Shown piece by piece: positions 54,186-63,256 of a DNA stretch of 64,000 nt. The position numbers and the translations under genes are program-made. This stretch comes from Salinimicrobium sediminilitoris. Its GTDB lineage: Bacteria; Bacteroidota; Bacteroidia; Flavobacteriales; Flavobacteriaceae. The stretch spans positions 248,001 to 312,000 of the forward strand of contig NZ_JAIVCC010000005.1 in NCBI RefSeq assembly GCF_020866905.1. Reading direction: 5' to 3'. Numbering within the stretch: position 1 is the first letter of the stretch; each line of letters starts with the position of its first letter. The notes under the pieces are model-generated. The model worked only from the letters and a program-made list of their open reading frames with translations, did not search any database and had not been told where the DNA came from.

Positions 54186-55208
54186 TTACTGCTGGTTTTC
54201 ATTATCTCCTTCTTCCTCTTCTCGGGGAAGTTGTGGTGGTAGTTGTTCCCTTTTCTTACGTTCCTCTTTTTCTTTCCGTTTTTTCTCCCTTGCTGCATTT
54301 TCCTTTTTCATGGCTTCTCCAATTTGATTGGAGGCAGTAAAGGATGCGATCATGTTATTAAGCATATCGCTTCCTGTTTGAGGGGAATTAGGTAAAAGGA
54401 TCAGGTTACTCTGTGTTTCTTCACCAAGAGACTGGAGCGTATCATAATGCTGGGTAACTACGATAAGGGCAGAAGCCTCCTGGGAATTAATTCCAACATT
54501 ATTTAAAACATCAACACTTTCTTCAAGGCCCCGGGCGATCTCACGACGCTGGTCGGCAATTCCCTGACCCTGTAACCGTTTACTTTCGGCTTCGGCACGG
54601 GCCTTGGCTACGATTTTGATCCTTTCGGCTTCAGCTTCATATTCTGCTGCTACTTTTTCCCTTTCTGAAGCATTAATACGGTTCATCGCGGCCTTTACCT
54701 GTACATCGGGATCAATATCGGTCACAAGGGTTTTTATAATGTCATAGCCATATTCTTCCATGGCTTCATTTAACTCGCGCTTTACTGCAATTGCAATATC
54801 ATCTTTACGTTCAAATACATCGTCCAGCTTCATTTTTGGAACTTCTGCGCGTACTACATCAAATACATACGATGTTATCTGATCGTGAGAATTCTCCAGT
54901 TTATAGAAGGCGTCGTAGATCCTTGTACTAATTACCTGGAACTGTACAGAGATCTTCAGCTTCACAAAAACATCATCTTTGGTCTTGGTTTCAACCAGTA
55001 CATCTAATTGCTGTACCTTAAGATTGATCCTGCCGGATATCTGATCGAAAACCGGAACTTTAAAATGCAAACCACTGTTACTTATTCGCTGGAATTTTCC
55101 GAAGCGCTCAATTACCGCTGCGGTTTGTTGTTTTACGGTAAATATTCCTGAAAAAAGCACAATGAATGCGAAGACTACGAAGATTGCTGTTAAGATTGTG
55201 GAGATCAT
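54186..55208 (-). CDS. SPFH/Band-7 (stomatin/HIR-like) membrane protein
   Basis: 340 residues. One N-terminal TM (about 4-24) is followed by a Band-7 domain (about 25-210) with FTVKQQTAAVIERFGKFQRISNSGLHFKVPVFDQI, typical of hypersensitive-induced-reaction-type SPFH proteins, and a coiled-coil (about 170-225, AAEYEAEAERIKIVAKARAEAESKR). The C-terminus is a highly charged Glu/Lys/Arg tail. Such proteins form membrane microdomain scaffolds. It converges on the YtxH operon. Confidence 0.92.
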   Translation of the reverse strand: MISTILTAIFVVFAFIVLFSGIFTVKQQTAAVIERFGKFQRISNSGLHFKVPVFDQISGRINLKVQQLDVLVETKTKDDVFVKLKISVQFQVISTRIYDAFYKLENSHDQITSYVFDVVRAEVPKMKLDDVFERKDDIAIAVKRELNEAMEEYGYDIIKTLVTDIDPDVQVKAAMNRINASEREKVAAEYEAEAERIKIVAKARAEAESKRLQGQGIADQRREIARGLEESVDVLNNVGINSQEASALIVVTQHYDTLQSLGEETQSNLILLPNSPQTGSDMLNNMIASFTASNQIGEAMKKENAAREKKRKEKEERKKREQLPPQLPREEEEGDNENQQ

Positions 55209-55280
55209 GGTTGTAAGATAATTTTAATGAAAGATATAAAATATTCAACTACATTAGCCCATCATTTTTAAAACGCAGTT

Positions 55281-55961
55281 ATGGATCCTAAGAAAGTACT
55301 TCTTTTTGCAGGAATTTTGATGTTTTCTTTCAGTTCCCAGGCACAACGTAAATTATGGGATGGAGAGTATAATAGATTGGGTTTACAGGGAGGTGTAAAT
55401 CACTTCAATATTATAACAGATGATCTCCAGGTGACCCCAAAAGTGAGCTGGACGGCTGGTTTTACCACGCGTGCTTCTTTCTATAATGATTTCCAATTCG
55501 TTTACGGTATCAATTTCTACGACCTAAAAGTGGATGTTGACGGACGTAAAAAACTGGAGGAAACATCTGCAAATTCTCTTATTGAATATAGTATGATTGG
55601 CGTGCAGGGAAATTTCTTTGCCAGTTATAAAATAATTGATCATTACCTTAGTGTGGAAGCCGGACCGGTGGTTCAGGTTAATGGAAAACTCGAAGCAAGA
55701 CAGGATAAGGAGCTCTACTACGTTGGAAATTACGACATCAATGCAACCGATCTTGAAAAAGTTTCTGCTTTCAATTTAAATCTTGCTGTAGGTATTAGCG
55801 GGGGAGGGGAAGCCGTCAAAATATGGGCGCAGTACCAGTATGGTGTCAACAACTTTTTCAAGGGACTTCATGATGAAGGCCTGCAGGAAAAGGATGCCTC
55901 TGTGCCATCCTTTAAAGGTAATATAAGTATGATCGCCGGTGGTGTCACTTTTTATTTGTAG
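55281..55961 (+). CDS. Outer-membrane beta-barrel protein (PorT-like)
   Basis: 226 residues with a signal peptide (MDPKKVLLFAGILMFSFSSQAQ). About eight amphipathic beta-strands follow, ending MIAGGVTFYL with a terminal aromatic-Leu typical of outer-membrane barrels. It resembles PorT-family or outer-membrane beta-barrel (PF13568-type) proteins; a PorT secretion role is not demonstrated. A very strong bidirectional terminator follows. Confidence 0.78.
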   Translation: MDPKKVLLFAGILMFSFSSQAQRKLWDGEYNRLGLQGGVNHFNIITDDLQVTPKVSWTAGFTTRASFYNDFQFVYGINFYDLKVDVDGRKKLEETSANSLIEYSMIGVQGNFFASYKIIDHYLSVEAGPVVQVNGKLEARQDKELYYVGNYDINATDLEKVSAFNLNLAVGISGGGEAVKIWAQYQYGVNNFFKGLHDEGLQEKDASVPSFKGNISMIAGGVTFYL

Positions 55962-55975
55962 AAATAACCAACAAT

Positions 55976-56017
55976 AAAAAAAGCCATTTTTGAAACCTTT
56001 CAAAAATGGCTTTTTTT
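55976..56017. terminator. Strong bidirectional terminator between the barrel gene and gltX
   Basis: A near-perfect stem of about 20 bp spans 55976-56017: AAGCCATTTTTGAAA pairs with TTTCAAAAATGGCTT around CC, flanked by A and T runs. It works for both convergent genes. Confidence 0.93.
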
Positions 56018-56033
56018 ATTGAATTTTTTCAGG

Positions 56034-57557
56034 CTATAATTTTTCCTGAGCTCTTTTTAGCCTGTTAATAGTTTCATCTTTTCCAATTGCAGCGGCGATC
56101 TCGAAAACATCTGGCCCCTGCATGGCACCTACCAGCGAAAGCCTGAATGGTTGCATGACCTTCCCAAAGCCTATTCCTTCGGAAGTTATCCAGGATTTTA
56201 CTTTTTCCTGAACGTTTTCTGCAGTGAAATCTTCGGTCTCCTTCAGGAGTTGGATCACAGCATCCATTAGTTCTGAAGTATCTTCTTTCCAGGCCTTTTT
56301 CGCAGCCTTTTCATCGTAGTTTTCGGGTGCGGTGAAGAAGTAGCTCCCCATGTCCCAGAAATCGCTTAAAAACGTTGCTCTTTCTTTTAAAAGAGCAACT
56401 ACTTTAACGGCGTATTCCTGGGAAGTAGAAATTTCTTTTTCTTCCAGGAGACGAACAAGATCTTTAGCCAGTTCTTCGTCATTGGCTTCCTGCATATAAT
56501 GATGCTGGAACCACTTTGTCTTATCTGGATCAAACTTGGATCCACCTTTGGAAACATGCTCCAGGGTAAAAGCCTGGGTAAGTTCTTCCAGGGTGTATAT
56601 TTCCTTTTCTGTCCCACCGCCGGCATTCCAGCCTAGGAGGGCAAGCATATTAACTACTGCTTCGGGGAAATATCCTTCCTCGCGGTATCCCGATGAAGAA
56701 TCCCCTGATTTTGGGTCTTTCCATTCCAAAGGAAAAACCGGAAAGCCCATTTTGTCTCCATCCCGCTTGCTCAATTTACCTTTGCCCTGTGGTTTAAGGA
56801 TAAGGGGCAGGTGGGCGAATTTTGGAGCGGTCCAGTCAAATGCTCTGTATAAAAGAACGTGCAGGGCGAGAGAGGGCAACCATTCTTCCCCTCGTATAAC
56901 GTGCGTGATCTTCATCAAGTGATCATCCACGATGTTTGCCAGGTGATAAGTAGGCATACCGTCGCTTTTAAAAAGCACCTTATCATCCAGGATCTTGGTT
57001 TCAATAGTCATATCCCCCCTAATTTCATCTTTTAGAGACAAACTTTCATCTTCGGGAGTTTTAAAACGCACAACATAAGTCTCGCCTGCTTCTATTTTCT
57101 GCTTTACTTCAGCTTCCGGTAAAGAAAGAGAATTTTTCAGTTTTTGGCGGTTGTGCCAGTTATAGATAAAGGTTTTTCCTTCGGCCTCGTGGTTTGCACG
57201 ATGCTGGTCAAGTTCTTCGGAGGTATCAAAGGCATAATAAGCATTCCCGGAGGCTATCAGCTTTTCAACATATTCCCGGTAAAGACCTTTACGCTCACTC
57301 TGGCGGTAAGGACCTGCATCTTTTTCTTTACCCGGGCCTTCATCAAAGGGAATGTTGCACCAGTTTAAAGATTCGATAATGTATTCTTCGGCACCTTCAA
57401 CATAGCGGGCCTGGTCTGTATCTTCAATACGCAGAATAAAATCTCCGCCGTGTTTTTTAGCAAACAGGTAGTTAAAAAGAGCAGTTCTTACTCCTCCTAT
57501 ATGTAATGGCCCGGTGGGGCTTGGTGCAAAACGCACCCTTACTTTTTCTGTAGACAT
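56034..57557 (-). CDS. gltX: Glutamyl-tRNA synthetase
   Basis: 507-residue class I synthetase. HIGH motif appears as PSPTGPLHIGG (19-22), followed by RIEDTDQARYVEGA. The KMSKS equivalent is KLSKRDGD. GEEWLPSLALHVLL lies in the catalytic core and the anticodon-binding region occupies about 330-500. With glnS in the same window this is probably the discriminating form. A TATCTTTG at 57575-57582 on this strand is a candidate -7 element, without a well-placed TTG. Confidence 0.97.
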   Translation of the reverse strand: MSTEKVRVRFAPSPTGPLHIGGVRTALFNYLFAKKHGGDFILRIEDTDQARYVEGAEEYIIESLNWCNIPFDEGPGKEKDAGPYRQSERKGLYREYVEKLIASGNAYYAFDTSEELDQHRANHEAEGKTFIYNWHNRQKLKNSLSLPEAEVKQKIEAGETYVVRFKTPEDESLSLKDEIRGDMTIETKILDDKVLFKSDGMPTYHLANIVDDHLMKITHVIRGEEWLPSLALHVLLYRAFDWTAPKFAHLPLILKPQGKGKLSKRDGDKMGFPVFPLEWKDPKSGDSSSGYREEGYFPEAVVNMLALLGWNAGGGTEKEIYTLEELTQAFTLEHVSKGGSKFDPDKTKWFQHHYMQEANDEELAKDLVRLLEEKEISTSQEYAVKVVALLKERATFLSDFWDMGSYFFTAPENYDEKAAKKAWKEDTSELMDAVIQLLKETEDFTAENVQEKVKSWITSEGIGFGKVMQPFRLSLVGAMQGPDVFEIAAAIGKDETINRLKRAQEKL

Positions 57558-57685
57558 AAGCTGGTTATTTTGGGCAAAGATAAAGGATTCTTTAGGTTCT
57601 CGAAATGGTGCTGAAAATGTGGAGGTTGAAATGGAATCTCAAATAAAATTGTAATTTTAGGAGATTAAAAAAGGGGGAGGGAAAA

Positions 57686-60600
57686 ATGGATAATTTCGAG
57701 ATCTTACGAAAAAAGCTGGAGGCGTTCATAAGGAAGTTTTATCTCAACGAACTTCTTAAGGGTTTCATATTTTTTGTTGCCATTGGGCTGCTGTATTTTA
57801 TTCTTACCCTTTTTGTGGAGCATTTGCTTTGGCTAAACTCTACCGGCCGCAGTATTCTTTTTTGGAGTTTTGTAGCCGTGGAGGTCTTACTCTTCGGAAG
57901 GTTCATTGTTTATCCATTGCTGAAGTTGTTTCGCATCTCCCGCGGAATTGACTACACCGAAGCTTCCCGTATTATAGGTCGTCATTTTCCTGAAGTCAAT
58001 GATAAACTCCTGAATGTACTGCAACTTGATAAGAACGACCGAAAGACAGATTTGCTGCTCGCTTCCATCGAACAAAAGGCCAATGAACTTCGTCCTGTTC
58101 CCTTTACAATGGCCGTGGACTTGCGAAAGAATGTTCCTTACCTAAAATATGCTGCAATTCCTGTAATTATTATTCTCCTCATTGCCATCTCAGGAAGGAC
58201 GGAAGTTTTTTCCGGTAGTTATGAGCGGGTAGTTAATTACAAAACTGCTTATGAACCACCCGCGCCTTTCTCTTTTCAGCTTCGTGATGAGAATTTACAG
58301 ATAAGAGAAAATGAGCCGCTCACAATTCAGGTCAATACGAGCGGAAAGATTGTGCCGGAGGATGCCTCGATACATTATAACGGCCAGAGTTATTTTATGA
58401 AGCGGGTTTCCCCCGGAACCTTTGAATACACTTTTGAACCGGCGGACAAATCATTTGATTTCAGTCTTTCTGCTAACAAAGTACGGTCGGGCAATTATGA
58501 GGTGGAAGTTGTAGAGGTGCCAAAAATGCGGAATTTACGGATGATTCTTGATTACCCTGTGCACACCGGGTTAGGGGAGGAGATAATCGAAGGTACTGGG
58601 AGTGCTACCGTGCCGGAAGGAACGCAAATCAATTGGGAACTGGAAACCTCTTCCACCAAATCGGTAGAAATGAAGTTGCCAGATACTCTTCAAAAATTTG
58701 AAAAACAAGGGGATCTTTTTAGGTTTCAGAAAAGGATTAATTCAACCGTTGATTACGGGATAAGCACTTCAAATGACAAGGTAAAGAACTTTGAAAACCT
58801 TAATTATCAGATAAAGTCCGTTAAAGATGAACATCCCGAACTTGTCCTGGAACATCAAATCGATTCCCTGGATGCCGATGCGCAGTATTTCTTCGGAAAA
58901 GTATCTGATGACTACGGAATTTCGGCGGTTAACCTGGTGGTTCAGGCAGTGGAATCTCCTGAAAATGAAAGAGTAGTGGGCCTTCCCTTCGGAAAGAGCA
59001 ATATTGGGGAGTTCGTTAGTACTTTTCCTGACACCCTTTCCCTTGAAAGGGGTAAAAACTATCAGTTTTATTTTGAAGTTATTGATAATGATAGGATTAA
59101 CGGGTATAAGAGAGTGAAAAGCAAACTTTTCACGTACCGGGAGAAGACAGTTTCCGAAGAAAAGCAACAAAGACTTCAGGAGCAACAACAGGCTATAGAA
59201 GGAATGGATGGCTCCCTGGAAAGGATGAAACTTTCAGAAAAGGAATTGGAGGAATTGTCAAGACTTCAGAAGGAAAAAAAGGAACTGAATTATAATGATC
59301 GCAAGAGGCTTGAAAATTTTCTTGAACGCCAAAAACAGCAAAACAAGCTGATGGAAAATTTTACCGAAAAACTAAAACGAAATCTTCAGGAGGAAGCTTC
59401 CCCTCAAAATACAGACCTGAAAAAAGATCTTGAAGAGCGACTTTCTAATCGCGAAAAAGAACTGGAAGAAAACGAAAAGCTTCTTGAGGAACTCGAAAAA
59501 TATTCTGAAAAGATCCAGGAAGAAGGACTACAGGAAAAGTTGGAACAGCTTTCCAAAAACTCCCGAAACCAGGAAAGGAGTCTCGAACAACTTCTTGAAC
59601 TCACCAAAAAATATTACGTGCAGGAGAAGACTGCCAGAGTAGCCGAAAATCTTGAGGAACTGGGAGAGAAGCAGCAAGATCTTGCAGAAAAGGAAAAAGA
59701 GAATTCTAAGGCTGCCCAGGATTCTCTTTCCAAAGAAACTGAAGAAGCCTTTGAAGAACTAGAGGAGCTTCAAAAGGAAAATCAAGGACTTAAGAAGCCT
59801 CTGGAAATTCCGGATAGTAAGGAAGAACAGGAGGATGTAAAAGAACGGCAGGAAAAAGCCGGGGAGGAGCTTCAAAAAGAAAATAAAGAGGGCGCCAAAA
59901 AAGAACAGAAGAAAGCAGGTGAGAAGCTTAGGGAGATGGGTCAAAAGATGAAGCAACAGATGCAGCAGGGAGGTATGCAACAAATGCAGGAAGATGTAAC
60001 TATGCTAAGGCAAATTCTCGATAACCTGGTTACTTTCTCTTTTGGGCAGGAAGATCTAATGGAGGACTTTAAAAAGGCCGGAAGGGATAATGCTTCTTTG
60101 CCGGAAAAACTTAGAAGACAGGATCTTTTAAGGGAGCATTTTCGACACATTGATGACAGTCTTTATGCCCTTGCTTTACGTAATGGAATGATTAGCGAAC
60201 CTATTACAAAAAAGCTCATCGATGTGGATTACAGCCTTGATCAAACCCTGGATCGTCTTTCCCAAACCGATATCAGGATGGGAGTAAGTAGTCAGCAATA
60301 TGTAGTAACAGGAGCTAACGATCTGGCCTATTTATTGAGTGATATCCTGGGCAATATGGAAGAAATGCTCAAATCTTCGTCTTCACAAGGGGAGGGGCAG
60401 GGCCAGCAGCTTCAGGATATCATTCAGAAGCAAGGGGAATTGAATGAGGAGATGCAGGAACAAATGAAAAAGGGCCAACAGAAACAGCAGGGCGGAGAAT
60501 CGGGGGAAGAAGAAAGCGGTGAATTGTTCAGGATCTTTCAGGAGCAGCAAATGTTGAGACGGGCACTTGAGGAAAAGCTTAAGGAAGAAGGACAGAAAGG

Positions 60601-60922
60601 TGCGGTGAAAGGTATTCAAAAAGAAATGGAACAAATCGAGAAACAACTTTTAGAGAAAGGATTTGATCCCGGGGTACTTCAAAGAATGCAAAAATTGAAA
60701 CACAGATTGCTGGAGTTGGAAGAGGCAAAATTAAAGCAGGGAAATAAACCCGAAAGAGAATCAACGACGGGTAAGGACGAGTTCTCTAATGAGACCGGCG
60801 CGGCAAGAGAACGAGCTAAAGAATATTTCAACACCAATGAAATTTTAAATAGACAAAGCTTACCTTTGCGCCCCATTTATAAGCTTAAAGTAAAAGAGTA
60901 TTTTGAACGAAGAGATAATTAA
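57686..60922 (+). CDS. DUF4175 membrane-anchored coiled-coil protein
   Basis: 1078 residues. Two or three N-terminal TM helices (about 22-47, 55-80, 150-166) and a 3-repeat extracytoplasmic beta-region (about 190-480) precede a very long Gln/Glu/Lys-rich coiled-coil (about 490-990). The DUF4175 hallmark EASRIIGRHFPEVNDKLLNVLQL lies near 90-112. Family role unknown; a structural envelope role is inferred from the architecture. Its last 20 bp overlap ybeY. Confidence 0.88.
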   Translation: MDNFEILRKKLEAFIRKFYLNELLKGFIFFVAIGLLYFILTLFVEHLLWLNSTGRSILFWSFVAVEVLLFGRFIVYPLLKLFRISRGIDYTEASRIIGRHFPEVNDKLLNVLQLDKNDRKTDLLLASIEQKANELRPVPFTMAVDLRKNVPYLKYAAIPVIIILLIAISGRTEVFSGSYERVVNYKTAYEPPAPFSFQLRDENLQIRENEPLTIQVNTSGKIVPEDASIHYNGQSYFMKRVSPGTFEYTFEPADKSFDFSLSANKVRSGNYEVEVVEVPKMRNLRMILDYPVHTGLGEEIIEGTGSATVPEGTQINWELETSSTKSVEMKLPDTLQKFEKQGDLFRFQKRINSTVDYGISTSNDKVKNFENLNYQIKSVKDEHPELVLEHQIDSLDADAQYFFGKVSDDYGISAVNLVVQAVESPENERVVGLPFGKSNIGEFVSTFPDTLSLERGKNYQFYFEVIDNDRINGYKRVKSKLFTYREKTVSEEKQQRLQEQQQAIEGMDGSLERMKLSEKELEELSRLQKEKKELNYNDRKRLENFLERQKQQNKLMENFTEKLKRNLQEEASPQNTDLKKDLEERLSNREKELEENEKLLEELEKYSEKIQEEGLQEKLEQLSKNSRNQERSLEQLLELTKKYYVQEKTARVAENLEELGEKQQDLAEKEKENSKAAQDSLSKETEEAFEELEELQKENQGLKKPLEIPDSKEEQEDVKERQEKAGEELQKENKEGAKKEQKKAGEKLREMGQKMKQQMQQGGMQQMQEDVTMLRQILDNLVTFSFGQEDLMEDFKKAGRDNASLPEKLRRQDLLREHFRHIDDSLYALALRNGMISEPITKKLIDVDYSLDQTLDRLSQTDIRMGVSSQQYVVTGANDLAYLLSDILGNMEEMLKSSSSQGEGQGQQLQDIIQKQGELNEEMQEQMKKGQQKQQGGESGEEESGELFRIFQEQQMLRRALEEKLKEEGQKGAVKGIQKEMEQIEKQLLEKGFDPGVLQRMQKLKHRLLELEEAKLKQGNKPERESTTGKDEFSNETGAARERAKEYFNTNEILNRQSLPLRPIYKLKVKEYFERRDN

Positions 60923-61334
60923 TTTTTATTCCGAAAATGACTTTGAACTGGAGAGGGTTTCTTCTTATGAAAGTTGGGTGAAAAATGTAATTTCAACGGA
61001 AGGTAAAAAGACCGGGGAAATTAGTTTTGTTTTTTGCGATGATGAATACCTGCTGGAGATAAACCAAAAGTATCTCGATCATGACACGTATACAGATATT
61101 ATTAGTTTTGATGCTTCAGTTGGAAACATCTTAAATGGAGATATCTTTATAAGCACTGAAAGAGTTTCAGAAAATGCCGACTCCTATGAAGTAAAATTTT
61201 CAGAAGAGCTTAAGCGGGTGATCATCCACGGCGTACTTCATTTGTGCGGGTATAAGGATAAAACTCCCGAAGAAGAAAAGATAATGAGGGAGAAGGAAGA
61301 GGAAAAAATGAAAATGTTCCACGTGGAACAATAG
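60903..61334 (+). CDS. ybeY: rRNA maturation endoribonuclease YbeY
   Basis: 143 residues from a TTG at 60903 overlapping the DUF4175 gene; no usable ATG occurs near the N-terminus. The metal site reads HGVLHLCGYKD: the first two His match HxxxHxxxxxH, while the third ligand position is Asp (GYKDK), as commonly seen in Bacteroidota. The C-terminus MKMFHVEQ is the translation of a parS-like palindrome. YbeY acts in 16S 3'-end processing and ribosome quality control. Ends 10 bp before mnmG. Confidence 0.93.
   Translation: MNEEIINFYSENDFELERVSSYESWVKNVISTEGKKTGEISFVFCDDEYLLEINQKYLDHDTYTDIISFDASVGNILNGDIFISTERVSENADSYEVKFSEELKRVIIHGVLHLCGYKDKTPEEEKIMREKEEEKMKMFHVEQ
61315..61330. promoter_or_regulatory. 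parS-like centromere site 1 (inside ybeY)
   Basis: TGTTCCACGTGGAACA is a perfect 16-bp palindrome matching the GTTCCACGTGGAAC form of ParB-binding parS sites. It is embedded in the last ybeY codons and encodes MFHVEQ. Confidence 0.85.
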
Positions 61335-61344
61335 AAAGAATTTT

Positions 61345-63216
61345 ATGTTTCAAAACGAATATGATGTTATAGTTGTAGGAGCCGGTCACGCTGGAAGTGA
61401 GGCCGCAGCGGCCGCAGCCAATATGGGTTGCAGTACACTTTTGGTGACCATGAACCTGCAGAATATTGCTCAAATGAGTTGTAATCCTGCCATGGGTGGT
61501 ATTGCAAAAGGGCAAATCGTAAGAGAGATAGATGCCCTTGGAGGATACAGTGGACTCGTGAGTGATACCAGTGCTATTCAATTTAAGATGCTCAATAAAT
61601 CTAAAGGGCCTGCGATGTGGAGTCCGAGAGTGCAGAGTGATCGAATGATGTTTGCAGAACATTGGCGTCTACGTCTCGAAGCAACACCAAATCTGGATTT
61701 TTATCAGGAAATGGTTTCGGGGTTAATTATAGAAGGAGAAAAGGTAATCGGAGTAAAAACTTCCCTTGGAATTGAGATCAAGACCAAAAGCGTGATTCTT
61801 ACCAACGGAACTTTTTTGAATGGTTTGATCCATATTGGAGATAAACAATTTGGAGGCGGTAGGGCAGGAGAAAGAGCTGCAACCGGCATCACAGAGGAAC
61901 TTGTACAAATAGGTTTTGAAGCCGGAAGAATGAAAACCGGAACGCCTCCGAGGGTTGATGGAAGGTCGTTGGATTATTCTAAAATGATTGAACAACCCGG
62001 AGATGATGTGCCTTCCAAATTTTCATATCTGGACGAAACAAAACCGCTCACTAAACAGAGATCTTGTTATATGTCTTATACCTCTCCCGAGGTACATGAA
62101 TTATTAAAAGAAGGTTTTGACAGGTCCCCAATGTTTAACGGCAGGATAAAAAGTGTTGGTCCGCGTTACTGTCCTTCTATTGAAGATAAGATCAATCGTT
62201 TTGCAGATAAAGACAGGCACCAGCTTTTTATCGAACCCGAAGGGTGGAACACTGTCGAGATGTATATCAATGGATTTTCAACTTCGTTGCCCGAGGAAGT
62301 ACAATTTAGAGCCTTGAGTTCGGTAGCGGGATTTGAAAAAGTGAAATTCTTTAGACCCGGTTACGCGATTGAATATGATTATTTCCCGCCAACACAATTA
62401 AAACATACGCTTGAAACCAAACTGGTAGAAGGACTTTATTTTGCAGGACAGATCAATGGAACCACAGGTTATGAAGAAGCGGGTTCACAAGGTTTAATGG
62501 CAGGTATAAATGCGGCCTTAAAAGTAAGGGAAAAGGAAGAATTTGTGCTGCAAAGAAGTGAGGCTTATATAGGAGTTTTAATTGATGATCTCATTACAAA
62601 AGGAACAGAGGAGCCTTACCGAATGTTTACTTCGAGAGCGGAATATAGAACTCTTTTACGGCAGGATAATGCCGATTTCAGGCTTACCGAAAAGTCCTTT
62701 GAAATTGGATTAGCTTCAGAAAAAAGGATGCAAAAGATGGAAGAGAAGAAATCCAAATCTTTTGCTTTTGTGGAGTTTCTGAAAGATAAAAGTGTGGCAC
62801 CCGAAGAGGCTAATGTGGTTTTGGAAGCAAATGATTCTGCTCCAATGAAACAAAGCGACAAGATCTTCAAAGTTTTTTCCAGGCCCAATATTGATATGCA
62901 GGATATCCGAACTTTTAGTGGTGTGGAAGATTATATTCAGGGGAATCAACTAGGGGAGGAAGTACTTGAGCAAACCGAAATTCAGGTTAAGTATTCGGGA
63001 TATATTGAAAAGGAAAAGAACAATGCCGACAAACTTCACAGACTGGAAGGAATTAAAATTCCGGGGGATTTTGATTACTCCAGGATCAAATCCATGTCTT
63101 ACGAAGCGCGTGAAAAACTGAAAAAAGTTCAGCCAACATCTATTTCGCAGGCCTCCCGGATTAGTGGGGTAAGTCCAAATGATATTTCTGTTTTGTTGGT
63201 GTACATGGGAAGATAA
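61345..63216 (+). CDS. mnmG: tRNA uridine-34 carboxymethylaminomethyl synthesis enzyme MnmG (GidA)
   Basis: 623 residues, normal length. The N-terminal FAD fold is DVIVVGAGHAGSEAA (residues 7-21). Family motifs follow: CNPAMGGIAKGQIVREIDALGG, KMLNKSKGPAMWSPRVQSDR, GRMKTGTPPR, YCPSIEDKI and GQINGTTGYEEAGSQGLMAGINAA. It acts with MnmE on wobble U34 in the cytoplasm. Two parS-like sites flank it. It is probably co-transcribed with ybeY (10-bp gap) and the following methyltransferase. Confidence 0.97.
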   Translation: MFQNEYDVIVVGAGHAGSEAAAAAANMGCSTLLVTMNLQNIAQMSCNPAMGGIAKGQIVREIDALGGYSGLVSDTSAIQFKMLNKSKGPAMWSPRVQSDRMMFAEHWRLRLEATPNLDFYQEMVSGLIIEGEKVIGVKTSLGIEIKTKSVILTNGTFLNGLIHIGDKQFGGGRAGERAATGITEELVQIGFEAGRMKTGTPPRVDGRSLDYSKMIEQPGDDVPSKFSYLDETKPLTKQRSCYMSYTSPEVHELLKEGFDRSPMFNGRIKSVGPRYCPSIEDKINRFADKDRHQLFIEPEGWNTVEMYINGFSTSLPEEVQFRALSSVAGFEKVKFFRPGYAIEYDYFPPTQLKHTLETKLVEGLYFAGQINGTTGYEEAGSQGLMAGINAALKVREKEEFVLQRSEAYIGVLIDDLITKGTEEPYRMFTSRAEYRTLLRQDNADFRLTEKSFEIGLASEKRMQKMEEKKSKSFAFVEFLKDKSVAPEEANVVLEANDSAPMKQSDKIFKVFSRPNIDMQDIRTFSGVEDYIQGNQLGEEVLEQTEIQVKYSGYIEKEKNNADKLHRLEGIKIPGDFDYSRIKSMSYEAREKLKKVQPTSISQASRISGVSPNDISVLLVYMGR

Positions 63217-63225
63217 AATGTAATA

Positions 63226-63239
63226 GTTCCACGTGGAAC
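63226..63239. promoter_or_regulatory. parS-like centromere site 2 (after mnmG)
   Basis: GTTCCACGTGGAAC, a perfect 14-bp palindrome with flanking A bases, lies in the 40-bp gap between mnmG and the methyltransferase gene. It matches site 1 at every core base and is 1.9 kb away. Confidence 0.85.
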
Positions 63240-63256
63240 AACGGTAAAAAATTTAT

